Part shown: positions 1 through 11,494 of the stretch, one piece after another
How the letters are laid out: each line of letters starts with the position of its first letter
Position numbering within the stretch: position 1 is the stretch's first letter
NCBI RefSeq assembly: GCF_024868665.1
Contig: NC_079893.1
Coordinates: forward strand, 8,912,907 to 8,976,906
Origin: Triplophysa rosa
Lineage: Eukaryota > Chordata > Actinopteri > Cypriniformes > Nemacheilidae
Direction of reading: 5' to 3'
Length of the DNA stretch: 64,000 bases
Notes under the pieces: model-generated
What the model saw: only the letters and a program-made list of their open reading frames with translations
Databases searched by the model: none
Told to the model about the DNA's origin: nothing
Translations under genes and position numbers: made by a program

Positions 1-1127
1 TTAAGAGAGTCTCCTCCCACCCCTTCTTAGTTTTATATTAAAAAGCAGAAGAAATGTGCATAATAATAGGAATGTTCAATGAATAGAAGCCTTCACTTAC
101 TGATGCCATTATGACAAGGACATAGTGAGAAATAGGTCTGAACGTTTTTTTCAAATGGTCAAAAAGAGGCGCTTGTATGGTTTTAAGAAGTGAAGAGTTT
201 CATTTTTGGCACCGGAATTACCCAAAAGCAATGTTTCAAAAGCATTTATGTTTTAAATGTCTTTCAAAAAGGTATTTAAGTACAGATTTTTTTTCAAACT
301 AGTTTTATTCCAGCTGTTTAAATGGTGTTAAACTCAAACTAAATCCAGACCCCAGGTGGCTCACAGGACACCAAGCATTGATCATTCATTACACAACAAT
401 TGAGCCTAAACCCACCCTCAAATGTCTACTACAGCAAAAAAATTAACACACGCTACACGATACATCACACAGTCACAAGCGTCATCGATCATGAAGATGA
501 AAAGCATGAGAACATCTCCCTGCTTGTTGGAGAACAGCAGATACATCTTTTCATGACATGGTAATTGGGCGTCTACGATAGGCAGAGCGCAACGGGGTAT
601 AAACAGTTTCTTTGATGGTCCCTCAAACTGTAATTCAGTATCTCACTTTCCCTACCGCTTGCCTTAATGTTCACCATCCCTCACTTCTCAAAACACCCTG
701 ATGTATTGGAAGACACTTTTGACTACAGAGATGTAAAACACTGCAGTGGAAAGCTGTTACCTCACAGACGACCGCAAATTTGTCTGAACAAGATGAAGAA
801 ACCACAAGTGAAATCGGGGAGCAGGTTTTTGAAGGGCAACTGAAAGTATCGCCAAATGCTGTTATAGTTTAGTTTAAATATAAAGGTTAAACACTTCAGC
901 ACACAAACCGCTTAAGAAGCTGATGTATCACTTATGTGTGTGTATAAAACCTAACCTTCGCAAACTATCCGCAGCTCTGCATATATAACAGACAGACAGG
1001 GGACGTTTTAAGGGCACTGAATACACAGGGCTTAGTCCAGACATCTGTAAATATGTACAGAATGCTTCAAATGCAAAGGATGTCTCCAAAATGCCACACT
1101 TAAAGGCTTTACAATAAACATGCAGGC
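1..1127. other. Intergenic or intronic DNA, no gene seen
   Basis: AT-rich sequence without an open frame of note and without a repeat I recognise. There is a short run of moderately mixed composition around 480-800, but no splice-framed exon could be supported. Confidence 0.5.
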
Positions 1128-1131
1128 TTAA

Positions 1132-1537
1132 AGGGATAGTTCATCCAAAAATAAAAATTCTGTCATCATTTACTCACCATGGAGTAGTTCCAAATCTGTA
1201 TCAATTTCTTTCTTCTGATGAACACAGAGAAAGATATTTGGAAGAATGCTTATAACCAAACAGTTGTTGGACCCCATTGACTACCATAGTAGGAAAAATC
1301 ACTTTACATATTTTTTTGTTCTGTTGAGTGTAGGACAGCAAACAGTTCTTGGGCACTTTTGACATTGTAACTTTCCCTACTATGGTATTCAATGGGGTCC
1401 AAGAACTGTTTGGTTACAAGCATTTGTCCAAGTATTGTTCTCTTTGTTCAAACATACAAAGAAATTTATACAGGTTTGGAACAACTAGAGAGTGAGTAAT
1501 TCATGACAGAATTTTCGTTTTTGGGTGAACTATCCCT
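1132..1537. mobile_element. Angel-type palindromic MITE
   Basis: The left end AGGGATAGTTCATCCAAAAA is matched in inverted form by the right end, which reads TTTTTGGGTGAACTATCCCT. The halves stay complementary inward (ATTCTGTCAT against ATGACAGAATT; ACCCCATTGA against TCAATGGGGT), so the whole element can fold into one long hairpin. It is flanked by TTAA on the left (1128-1131) and TTAC on the right, consistent with a decayed TTAA duplication. The small minus-strand frame inside it is a by-product of the palindrome. The family resembles the Angel inverted-repeat elements of cyprinids; that name is from memory. Related copies lie at 30137-33595 and 50210-50536. Confidence 0.85.
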
Positions 1538-1688
1538 TTACACCTTTACGCCCAAAAGCCCAATACAAGTTCCGCCCCTGACTTGAGAATATTGAGCACA
1601 AATACTTATAGCCCGACGTACAGCCTCCATCTTCAGGCTATTTTAACCCCACAATCTCTGTCCTATGAATGAACAGTACACATGCACA

Positions 1689-1690
1689 CC

Positions 1691-1728
<38 letters not shown>

Positions 1729-1790
1729 CACGCACACACACACACACACACAAACACACACGCGCACACGCACACACATACGCACACGCA
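1689..1790. repeat. CA microsatellite
   Basis: Imperfect (CA)n of about 100 bp with CG interruptions. It abuts the TTAA-flanked MITE that starts at 1797. Confidence 0.95.
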
Positions 1791-1796
1791 CCTTAA

Positions 1797-2308
1797 AGAG
1801 TACATAACATGAGATCATGAAAATTACATTTCATGCAGTGTGTAATGTTGACGTGTTTGAAAGTAAGCAGTCTGCCAAGTTGTAAATCCGAAGGTGAATG
1901 AATGACAAAGTTATTGGCTTGAAAAAAAGGGAGTCCACTCTGAATCACGCAAACGTGTCGTCCCTAGTCTGATTCGCGAACCGCCGCAGATTTACGTCAC
2001 TACATATAGTCCCCGCCTACGTTTTGCTAGGACTGCCCGCGAAGGACTTCACTCTTCTCCCCCAAACACAGTAGCTCGTGAGCCTCATTCGTGGTAAACC
2101 AATCACAGCAGACTAAGCTAGTGGAAAGGAGGGGATTAGACAGATGAACTCGAGGACCGAATCATTTGAGTCAGTCAAGAAGTAAGGTAAGAATAACTGC
2201 CTATTATTACAAAACAATAGTGTTTTTACACCTTCTATGTACATAAACTTGTTGTTGGACACTCCATAAACCAAAGTAGGACCTTAAAAATCCCTAGTTA
2301 TGTACTCT
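1797..2308. mobile_element. TTAA-flanked MITE, AGAGTACATAAC termini
   Basis: The termini are AGAGTACATAAC on the left and the exact inverse GTTATGTACTCT on the right. Both are bounded by TTAA (1793-1796 and 2309-2312), giving a 512-bp non-autonomous element with a 4-bp TTAA duplication. No transposase remnant was seen. The interior includes a GC-richer stretch near 1950-2110. TTAA targeting is known for piggyBac-type transposons, so that superfamily is a reasonable inference, but short TIRs alone do not prove it. Confidence 0.75.
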
Positions 2309-2312
2309 TTAA

Positions 2313-3135
2313 TGATGCTAGTCACTCTCTCCCTCCTGGAAACTTGTCACACTGTGCAATGCTTGAAGTTTCCATAAGGACAGTGGAGCGAGTCTTGCCG
2401 ATGCCATCACCTCCTTGGAACTGTGCCCCGTGGGATTATGTCACCTGGGCATATCAATTATAATGAGGGGCCCCTAAACCCATCAAAACTCATTTAGTGA
2501 ACAGGCTGACACTTACTGTACAATCCTAGATTTTGACAAGACGTTGCAGTCACCTGAATTACTTCAAAGCTCCCTAGGGAGGAACGTATCAACATTTAAT
2601 GGCCATTTTAATGGCCTATTTGTCTGTGCTTAATGGTAATATGAGATATGGAAATATCCTCTTTGAGGGCCATGGAGTGTGCCGTCATGAAAACCTTCTT
2701 TTTATCCGGCTGAATATTCTAAAACTGCAACTAAATCCTCTTTGCACCTAACACAAGAAAACCTAGAAGTATTTATGCAGACATTGGGGCTTATTGCCAT
2801 GACAGAGTCATCTTAAAATTCTGTTCTCAACCAAATTTACCTGTCGAAATGTACACATCACAGGATACTTAGCAGCTCACAACAGCTTTCAAGTCATTGG
2901 AGTCACCTTTTTTACCTCAGGGTCCACAACAATATTTGAAGACCACCCAACTCACAATTTCTACTTAATAAAATATGGTTGAGCTTGGCATTAGTAAAAA
3001 TATAAATACATCTTGACTTTTAATTGCTTTAGGTTATATTAATGCTTATTTTGTATTATTGTAAATAATTTTAAGTCATCTCAAGGCACCCTGAAAGTTT
3101 GTTGAGGCCCACTAGCGTTCTGTACTTTCTTTGTT
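2313..3135. other. Intergenic DNA, no gene seen
   Basis: Unique-looking AT-rich sequence between two MITEs. No coding frame, RNA gene or recognisable repeat was found. Confidence 0.5.
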
Positions 3136-3139
3136 TTAA

Positions 3140-3675
3140 AGGTCCAATGTGTAATTTTTTGGAGGATCTATTGACAGAAATGCAATATAATATACATTAC
3201 TATGTCTTCAGATGTTTATAAAGACCTTACATAATGAAGCGTTATGTTTTTATAACCTTAAAAGACAAGCTTTGCTGTGGCTCAGTGGTTAGAGCATGGC
3301 GCTAGCAACGCCATGGGTTGTATACCAGGGGATTGCACATAGTCAGAAATAAAATGTATAGTACATTGCAATGTAAGTCGCTTTGGATAAAAGCGTCTAC
3401 CAAATGCATAAATGTAGAATGAGCTGTTTCTATCTACATACCCCACGGGTCCCCTTACATGGAATTCAGCATGTAGTTTCTACAGTAGCCCTAAACGGAC
3501 AAACTGTTATACAGAGCGAGTTTCGTAATTACATTATCTCCTTCAGTGAAAAAATGATGACATCTTTGTCCTGTGTCAGCCACCGTAGTGCTTCGAAAGG
3601 GAGGGGTGGAGTGAGCCGTTGGTTGCAATTCGCAACCTCACCGCTAGATGCCGCTAAGTTTCACAAACTGGACCT
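3140..3675. mobile_element. TTAA-flanked MITE, AGGTCCA termini, carrying a SINE
   Basis: The left terminus AGGTCCAATGTGTAA and the right terminus, read inverted as AGGTCCAGTTTGTGAAA, share the 7-bp core AGGTCCA and further matches inward. TTAA flanks both ends (3136-3139 and 3676-3679). A second, diverged copy without the SINE lies at 27366-27671. Comparing the two shows that a block around 3272-3417 is inserted here. Shared interior sequence includes GGAGGATCTATTGACAGAAA and GGTTGCAATTCGCAACC, itself a small palindrome. No coding potential was seen. The family name is not known to me. Confidence 0.75.
3272..3417 (+). mobile_element. tRNA-derived SINE (inserted in MITE)
   Basis: The head carries a pol III box A (TGGCTCAGTGG) as in a tRNA gene, followed by GTTAGAGCATGGCGCTAGC. 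The box B region is eroded to GGGTTGTATACC. The tail reads AAGTCGCTTTGGATAAAAGC and ends in CAAATGCATAAATGTAGA, a tail shared by many teleost SINE copies. The same family appears reversed at 13279-13437, and a tail fragment lies near 58187. It interrupts the TTAA MITE at 3140-3675 and so is younger than it. Confidence 0.85.
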
Positions 3676-3687
3676 TTAAATCTGCAC

Positions 3688-3702
3688 AAACACTTTTATT
3701 TT
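3688..3702. repeat. Left target-site duplication of the L1 copy
   Basis: AAACACTTTTATTTT, identical to the 15 bases at 7933-7947. It lies only 9 bp from the TTAA at the right end of the neighbouring MITE. Confidence 0.85.
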
Positions 3703-6700
3703 TTAATTTATTTTTCAATGCCAAGAGAGATATTGTCTTTATTTTTTAATTTTTTTCATTAACATTTTGGGCAGATATATAATAAAATATATTCTTATAT
3801 ATAGAAAATGTAACAATCCCCATTTCTGCTTTTTTTACCCCACCCCGTAATCCCCAGCACACAACACAGACAAATGCAAGTAAAAATAATACTATACATG
3901 TAGTTGTTGAATTATACAATAACTGTAAAAAAAAAATATATATAATTGTAAAAAAAAAAACTTAAATACTGTAAATAGAAATAAGAATAACAATTAATCC
4001 TCTTCTGCATCTTTAGGTGACAGATCAATAGTGTCAATATAATTCAATAAAGGTTTCCAGGTTTTATAAAAGGTTCTTATAGACCCTTTTATTGAATAAC
4101 GTTTTTTTTAAGCTTTAAACACAAAATAATTTATTTTATCCATCTATCATATGAAGGAGGGGATGCATGGCCAATAATGTAGTAAAAGCAACAACTTCTC
4201 GTGCCCCCAAATGTGAGTTTGGTTCAAGAAACATTCTGAACAATGCTGTAAGAGGGTTTGGAGTGACTGATATGTTAAAGGTTTTTTCACAAGTATCAAA
4301 TATTTTTTAAAAAACCCTATCAACCTTGGACAAGACCAAAACACGCGAGTGTGGTTTGCTGGCAATTGTTGGCACCTATTGCAAGTATTACTTCTGTCCG
4401 GGTATATTTTAGCTAATCTAGCGTTGGTGTAATGTGATCTGTTAAGAATTTTGCATTGCATCAAACTGTGTCGTGCACAGATAGAAGAAGAATGTACTAA
4501 ATCAAGTATATGGTCCCATTCTATTTCATTTATAGTGATCTCCAGCTCTTGTTCCCAAGTATTCCTGAGTGATTCAGAGTGGTCAGAATTTAAGGAATCT
4601 ATTGATTCATACATAACCGAAAATAACCCTCTTTTATCTGTATTGAGGGAAAGAATGTCATCCATCTTTGAACCAAGAGGAAACTGAGGAAACTGATTTT
4701 GTACAAAGTGTCTGATCTGAAAAAAGCTAAAAAGCTGGGTTTTGGGAAGATTATACTTTTCTGACAATTCTGAAAATGATAAAAATACACCTTTATCATA
4801 CAGATCCTTGATATTACTAAGACCCCTAGAGGACCAATCACGAAAAACTGGATCAGAACATGATGGTAGAAAAGATCAATTGTTTACTAAAGGTGCAAGG
4901 ACTGATGGTCTGATTAACCCAAAATGTTTCCTAAAATTAATCCATATTTTAAGAGTATTGGTCACCACTAAACTGTCTGAAACATTTTTACTGTTTATAG
5001 GGAGCTGAGAACAAATCATTGAGTTAAGGGAAAATTTAGAGGATGACAGTTCTATTTGGACCCAGATAGGATATTAAGGGACTTTTGAAGTGTTTGTCCA
5101 ATACAAAAGCTTGTTAATATTGCAGGCCCAGTAATACTGTTGAAAATTTGGTAAGGCAAGGACCCCCTTCAACTTTGGAAGTTCGAGAACCGTTCTCCTT
5201 ATTCGTGCACATTTACCACCCCACAAAAAAAAGAGTTAGTTGCCTGATTCAGAGTTATAAAAAATGACTTGTTAATATAAATGGGTTGCTGAAAGAGATA
5301 TAAACATTTGGGCAAAATTGCAATTTTAACCAAATTAATACGGCCTACTAGCGACAATGGAAGAGAAGACCGTCTTTGTATATCTTTCTTGTATACATCT
5401 AAGAGAATTTTTTTTTTCTTCTGAAAATGGCTGTGACTGATTTGGTGATAAATACACCTAAATATCGGAATCCCTCCTGAGCCCATTTGAAAGGGAAAGG
5501 ATATTGAGAAAGTGTCTCAGGTGCTAGGTTAATTGGAAACAGTTCGCTCTTTTGAAGATTCAATTCATAACCAGAATACTTGCCAAACAAATAAAAAAAT
5601 TGCAGAATTGGTGGTAACAATAAAATGGGGTTAGTTATATATAAAAGAAGATCATCTGCATAGAGGGACAGTTTGTAAGAGGTTCCAAACCGAGTGATGG
5701 CCTCAAACTTTTCCTCATTTCGCAGCCAAATAGCCAGTGGCTCTATGGCCAATGCAAATAACAAAGGTGAAAGGGGGCAACCTTGACGTGTGCCTCGATG
5801 AAGGGGAAAGATTTTAGAATGTGTTGCATTGGTGTGCACAGATGCTACAGGGGAGGATTATAATAATTGAATCCATGCTATGAAATTTGAGCTAAAACCA
5901 AATTTATTTAAAATGAAAAACAAGTATTCCCATTCCAACCTGTCGAATGCCTTTTCAGCATCGAGAGACAATATAACCTCGGCAGTGTCAGAACTTGAAG
6001 AAAGGATAGTATTAAAAAGTCTTCTTGTGTTATAAAAAGAGTGTCTACCAGCCATGAAGCTGGTTTGATCAGGGAAAATCACAGCAGGCAACACATGCTG
6101 AAGGTGAAGGGCAAGAATCTTAGATACAATTTTTAAATCTACATTTAACAAAGAAATTGGCATGTAGCTACTGCACTGCAGGGGATCTTTATCTTTCTTT
6201 AATAACAATACGCCTCCGACATGGTTGCTGGGAGTCGACCTGAAAGAAAGGCCTCATTAAATACTCTTTGTAAAATTGGGGCTAGAACAGAGGAGAAAGA
6301 CTTATAAAATTCGACGGTAAAACCATCGGGGCCAGGAGATATACCATTTTGAAGCAAATGAATTGCCTCTTGTACTTCTGCAATAGACACAGGTCTGCCC
6401 AAACCATCAGTAGCACTATCATTTACACTAGGACATATTAACTGATCAAAGAGGTTTGGGTCATTCCATATTTTTGAGTCACATTCTGAGGAGTAAAGAT
6501 CTGTGTAATATTTTTAAAAAATTGAATGAATTTCCTCTGAGTCAAGAACTATGTCACCGTTTGGAGATTTAATTTTGGGGATCAGTCTACAAGCGCAGAC
6601 AGCTCGTAATTCGCAAGACTTTTCAGAAAATTAAAAAAAATGCTGCTTAGCATTCAACAGTTGCTTCAACTTTATGAGTTAAAAGCAAATTGTAGTCTGA

Positions 6701-7932
6701 GTGAAGTTGAAGGCGTTTTTTATCAATTATGGGTGAAAGGTTCTGAGAGTATTGATGGTCTAGTTTAGAAAGTTGATCCGCTATTTCTGTCATCTTGAAA
6801 TTCTCAGATCTCCTCAACTGACAGACGTATGAAATAATCTGTCCTCGCATATAAGATTTGAATGACTCCCACAACATGTCACTGCTAACAGACGTGTTGT
6901 CATTTACTTCAAAATATAGATTTATATGAGATGCAAGGAAATCTTTGAAATCATTATCAGAAAGTAAATATGAACTAAATCTCCATTGTTTAAAATAAGT
7001 CCTGGCTTGCGGAAACATTACATCCAAAGAGGTGGGGGCATGATCGGAGATAACTGTACTATGACGGTCACAGGAACTGACAGAGTGCATCATTCTGTTA
7101 TCTAAAAGAAAATAGTTGATCCGTGAGTATGTATGGTGCACGTGTGAAAAAAAAGAGAAAACTTTACGAGTTGGAAACCTTGATCTCCAGGGATCTGACA
7201 GGCCAATATGTTTAGTATAAAACTCTAAGAGTCTGGCAGAGTTGGATAACTCTTTAAGTGTTTTAAAGAAGATCTGTCCAATGTTGTGTTTTGAACCAAA
7301 TTAAAATCTCCCCCTATAATTATGTGGTGACTATCAAGATTTGGCAGTACAGAAAAAAATGAGCAAAAAATGCATCATTGTCCCAATTGGGGCCATATAT
7401 ACATGCTAAAACAACTGGAATTGTTTGTAGAATTGGAATTGTACAATCACATAACGACCATTTGGATCTGAGACTACAGATTCTGGTTCAAAAGCAATGT
7501 TCTTACGTCCTTTACACCAAATTTAGAATGAAAACAGTGATTAATCCATGTACTCATAATACGAGAAACATCTGAAGTGCGAAGATGGGTTTCCTGTAAA
7601 AAACGTATATCTCCTTTAAGGTACTGCAAATGTGAAAATACTTTTTTGGTCTTGACAATGATATTTAAACCTTTTATCTCGGATCTTGGATTACCAGCCA
7701 TTTAAATCTTTAGTAAATAAAGCAGGACCTGGACCATATGCTGCAAAAAGAGATAAGACAGAAGAGGAAGGAGGAAGAACAAAAAATAAAAAATGCAGTT
7801 ATTCGAATGTCATCTAGTTAGTTTTCACAGTTAGTCAAAGAAGTCGGTGGAGTATTTTGAAAAAATAAACGAAATTAAACGGGGAAGAGGGACAAACACG
7901 TCTACTCCATTACGCTGCTCAACGGCGCCCCC
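3703..7932 (-). mobile_element. L1-clade LINE retrotransposon copy without ORF1
   Basis: A 4.2-kb minus-strand insertion bounded by an identical 15-bp duplication. The 3' end (plus-strand left side) is A-rich on the element strand, followed inward by a roughly 440-bp 3' UTR. ORF2 remnants fill 4147-7701. Only 231 bp lie upstream of the ORF2 start, and they do not encode an ORF1 protein. Full-length L1 elements usually carry ORF1 before ORF2. Because the duplication sits exactly at the ends, the copy was inserted in this form rather than cut down later. The 5' leader on the element strand contains a long pyrimidine-rich tract. Confidence 0.9.
4147..7701 (-). pseudogene. Broken L1 ORF2: endonuclease, reverse transcriptase, zinc knuckle
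   Basis: Would encode the endonuclease/reverse transcriptase that nicks target DNA and copies L1 RNA by target-primed reverse transcription. In order on the minus strand: an endonuclease N-terminus (7701-7474) with FLQETHL holding the catalytic Glu; the endonuclease C-terminus with SDHAP (7034-7048); an RT start with SPGPDGFTVEFYK (6402-6199); RT motifs with SLDAEKAFDRLEW (6208-5858); RQGCPLSPLLFA and the catalytic YADD (5651-5662); and a C-terminal Cys/His zinc knuckle, CNRCQ...H...FWSCP (4330-4383). The frame is broken repeatedly: between the two endonuclease halves, near 6200, by stops near 5855, and by a shift at the poly-T run near 5407. It is not functional. The family assignment is secure at L1-clade level. 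Confidence 0.9.
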
Positions 7933-7947
7933 AAACACTTTTATTTT
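7933..7947. repeat. Right target-site duplication of the L1 copy
   Basis: AAACACTTTTATTTT, identical to 3688-3702. The base before it (C) also matches, so the duplication may be 16 bp. Confidence 0.85.
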
Positions 7948-9640
7948 AAACAAATAAACAAGATAAGTAAACCAACAGGAGGTCAAGTTCACGCCAGGCT
8001 ACTCAATTTACTTTACAGAAGTTAGTCAGCACAGACAAAATATCTGCTACAGTATGTGATAAACAGCACAGGGCCCGACATTTAAAGTATCTGTTAAAAA
8101 CTAAATGTTTACATAATGTAACATACAATTCTAAACTGCTGCTATTTTGAATGTGACATGTACGTTTGTTAAGGGGGTGATGATGTATATTTTATTTCGT
8201 TTCAGTTTGACAGTAACATTAACTGTGCTAACTCTGCAAGCCTTTGATGTGCAAACATTTTTACATTAAGTTTGGTAATCATTTATAAAACATGCACAAT
8301 GAGAAAGATAACAGTCGTGCAAATATGCTATGTTCTTTAAAGATATAACTCTGTTCTCAGTATGGAGTCTACTTCTGTTGGGCCTTTTTCCTTTCGCATG
8401 GCTTGAAGTCTGTTTTATTGGAGATACAGCCACAAACATTACTTTTATGCAAGTTGAAAACAATACATGAAACCCAACATGAAGACTTCAACATTATTTT
8501 TCAGAAGTACACAGCATGTACATCAGGGGCTTCAAAGACACAAGGTTTTAAATATAAATTTGGACTGTTGCTGAAGCTGCAATTGTGATAGCACCATCCA
8601 TCCATCCATTCATCCATCTTGAAAAACATTGGTTGACAGTTTATTGAGGGGACTTCATGACATGCAAGAAAATTGTTTAATCTGCTGCAATTCTCAGTCT
8701 CTCTTTCCCTCCTTCTCTTTCTCTCTCTATCTCTCTCTCTCTCATAAAAGCTGCTAATGAAATTCTTGCTGAAGGCTGTTTGAAATAAATATGCTTTAAA
8801 TGTCAAACCTGGCACCGAAAAGTCATATTGTGGCAAACAGTGGGTGGGAGAGCCTGACAGATGTATTCTCAATAGAAACGCAGCAGACAAAGCTACTGTA
8901 TATGCCTTCCAACTCAATACCTGCAAAGGTGAAACCAAAAACAACAGGTTACATTATTTGAATCTCACAGACATGCTGATATATGAACCTACAACATTTC
9001 AACAGGAAAGCATGAATAACAAATCAGGCTCTTATTATTAAACACTGCAGTTCACCTTATGGGTAATAATTAGCACTTAGCGGCACGCTAACCCTTGATA
9101 GTTTGGATTTCCCACTGAGACAGCACTTTTTCGTGGCGCTTGATAATTTGTAAACACTTCATCTGCATTTCAGCGGTTATTTTAGGCAGATAGCCAAACA
9201 ATTTCTGTTTATACCTTTCAATACTCAAAAAAACCATTTGGAATAGAAAAGGTTGACAGCAGAGGTCAGAATCGATCTGATGCTGCTTATGTTTGCTCTT
9301 TCATGGTCTTCCGACAAAAAGAGGTGCTCCAGGGGAGAGAAAAGCATTACTCTCTTTTCTCCAAGGAGAAGAGACTATTTGTGCACTTAGGGAGAACATG
9401 AAGGTTCAGTGAAGGACCAAAGGTCGGTTAGAGAAGAGTTGAGGGGGCTTTAGAGATGCTTTTACCCCCCTCTTGACCTAGAAGCAAACAAAAAAACTAG
9501 CAGCTCTGGCTCACCTGAGGTTTTGAGCCCCACTTAATCTTATGAAATTGGGGACAATCTGTAAAAATGAATTGCACCCGCTGATTATTTACACTGCTCT
9601 GTTTCATTGGCTTTTCCAGCTGGTCTAAAATACTGAAAGT
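7948..9640. other. Intergenic DNA, no gene seen
   Basis: No supported coding region. It contains a CT-rich microsatellite (8696-8743) and a GGATGGATG-type short run near 8597-8620. A few open frames of 60-150 codons occur on both strands, but they are low-complexity or lack any recognisable domain. Confidence 0.5.
8696..8743. repeat. CT-rich microsatellite
   Basis: Mostly (CT)n with CCT and TTT interruptions. An Arg/Glu-rich reading frame over it on the minus strand is an artefact of the repeat. Confidence 0.9.
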
Positions 9641-9908
9641 GCATTGACTGTCTACAAAAAAAAAAAAACTGGCTGGCTGGTTTGCTGGACTTGGTTTTTG
9701 GTGGTCTTTCAGCCTGTCCAGCTAGGCAGTGGCTGTATAGGATTGGAGACCAACTAAATGCTTTGGCTTTAACTGGTTTCCATTAGTCAAGCTGGCCTCT
9801 TTACTGATTTAAGAGGGGTTTTAGGCTATTGTAACCTGGTTGGACACCTTTGGATGCCAATACACTGGTATGAAATGATGGTCTATGGTAGGGATAATTT
9901 ACAGGCCG

Positions 9909-9987
9909 CCGGTTGTTATCGCAGAAATAAGCTCCGACTGTGTGATCAGGAAGGAACTGAAGGGGCTTATTTCGCGATAACAGCCGG
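9909..9987. repeat. Strong inverted repeat (26-bp arms, 26-nt loop)
   Basis: The left arm (9909-9935) and right arm (9962-9987) share CTTATTTC and GCGATAACA in inverted orientation. They match at about 24 of 26 positions with one bulged base. The right arm continues into CCGGGCCGGC. The region from here to about 10430 looks like a dispersed repeat (the stretch with AATCAAGCATTCCAACGAGC feels familiar from cyprinid sequence), but I cannot name it. No coding frame is supported. Confidence 0.6.
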
Positions 9988-10771
9988 GCCGGCTGCTTGT
10001 ACATGATCCCGCTTTGTACACGGTTACTTGCCACATGAGAAAAAAAACTGGACATGAAATGTGAATCTGAAATATTTTATTAGCTCATTTTTACCGAATG
10101 CAGACCTTCTACAAGGAAAAGCCATTTACTTTCGCTTTTAAGGTACGTTCAAATGTCACAAACAGGCAATTTGGTTTAATCATTTGTAAGTATAATGTCA
10201 TATATATTATTAAAAGGCATATTTTTATTTGATTTGTCAAAAAAAACCTGTCAAAATGATTTGCTGCATCCGGGTTACCGTGTGTTATTAGTTTTGAGAG
10301 GTTGTTGGAATAACGAACCTGCAAATGTCGCGACTGCCCAATCAGAATCAAGCATTCCAACGAGCCGTGTAATAAGGAATGATATACTTCACTGTGTTTG
10401 AGAGAGTTATAATAAAACATACAGGCAATTATAACATCTCACGAGGGTCTGGCGCGGATCACTTTTGATAATTTATTGACAATATAAAAACCAGGGAGGA
10501 GAGGATATAATTCATCAGCAAGGACACATAGAGTAAGGGAACTTCAGCTGCATGCTTCCCGTGTGTCATGTTATGGCTGTCTGGTGTCTTGATCTGAGCT
10601 AAATGTCATTCACTTCGGTTACGGAATCATGTCAGTTCAGTCCTTTAATGTATAATATTATGATATAAATTATAAAATGGACCAGCCAATTTGGATTCAG
10701 GAATTAAGGTATGTAAATATAATTTATTTAAATCAATAATAAATAAATAATAAATGTAGAAAAGACTAGAC

Positions 10772-11486
10772 CAGAGGCATCGCTAGACCCTTTTACTGAG
10801 GCCCCAGCAATCTGCTATGCCCCAGTATAAATTTCAAGTTTACGTTTTAACAATTTACTTTATTTGTCAGTGTAATAATTTACATTGATAAAAGCAGCAA
10901 AAAGCTGATCTATATGCAACGTAGTAAACGAATTCACGCTTGTAAAAAGCGAAGCAGTCTGAAAATAAATAATATTAGAGGAAAATGTCTCAGGAAAACC
11001 TTTGTCAAGTCTGTAAAATTTTATTGTTTCTTAGAAAAACATTTGTGTTCTGTACTTTCAGAAATTAAATTAATGAGTTAACTGAGATAACTGTGTGCTA
11101 TTATAGGCAGTGCAATTTAATGCAGTACAGTTCAAATTTGTTTGGAATATTGTTTTTAAATGTTGTTGTTTTTTTTAGATTTTTTTTGGACCCATAAAAA
11201 GACTGTTTTTTTTAAACATTGTAAGTTAATTGTATATTTTTGAAAAGATGTAATTATAGATTGTTATCATTGTGTAATGTAGAATGAATGCAGATGTGCA
11301 AGAAAAAAATCTCTCTGCTTTCATTATTTCCATACAGTGCATGCACTCATGTTAATAAAGTTTATGTTAGTTTAGCATGTTTAAATACATAAATGTTTAG
11401 CTTCCCCAGTATTGTTGCACTGTAGGAATAGTGGTTTAAGCAAGGGAAGTTTGCGTGATAGAAAAAGGCATGGGGGCCTGTGCTGG
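10772..11486. mobile_element. Possible non-autonomous DNA element
   Basis: The left side begins CAGAGGCATCGCTAGACC. Near the right side, GGGGGCCTGTGCTGG resembles its inverse only loosely. The 7-mer ACTAGAC flanks both sides (10765-10771 and 11487-11493), and one further base is nearly matched. The interior is AT-rich and non-coding. The TIR match is poor, so this is a weak call. Confidence 0.35.
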
Positions 11487-11494
11487 ACTAGACT

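Noticed and set aside
3272..3345. tRNA gene
   Set aside because: Box A is present, but box B is eroded and the sequence continues into a SINE tail shared with other copies.
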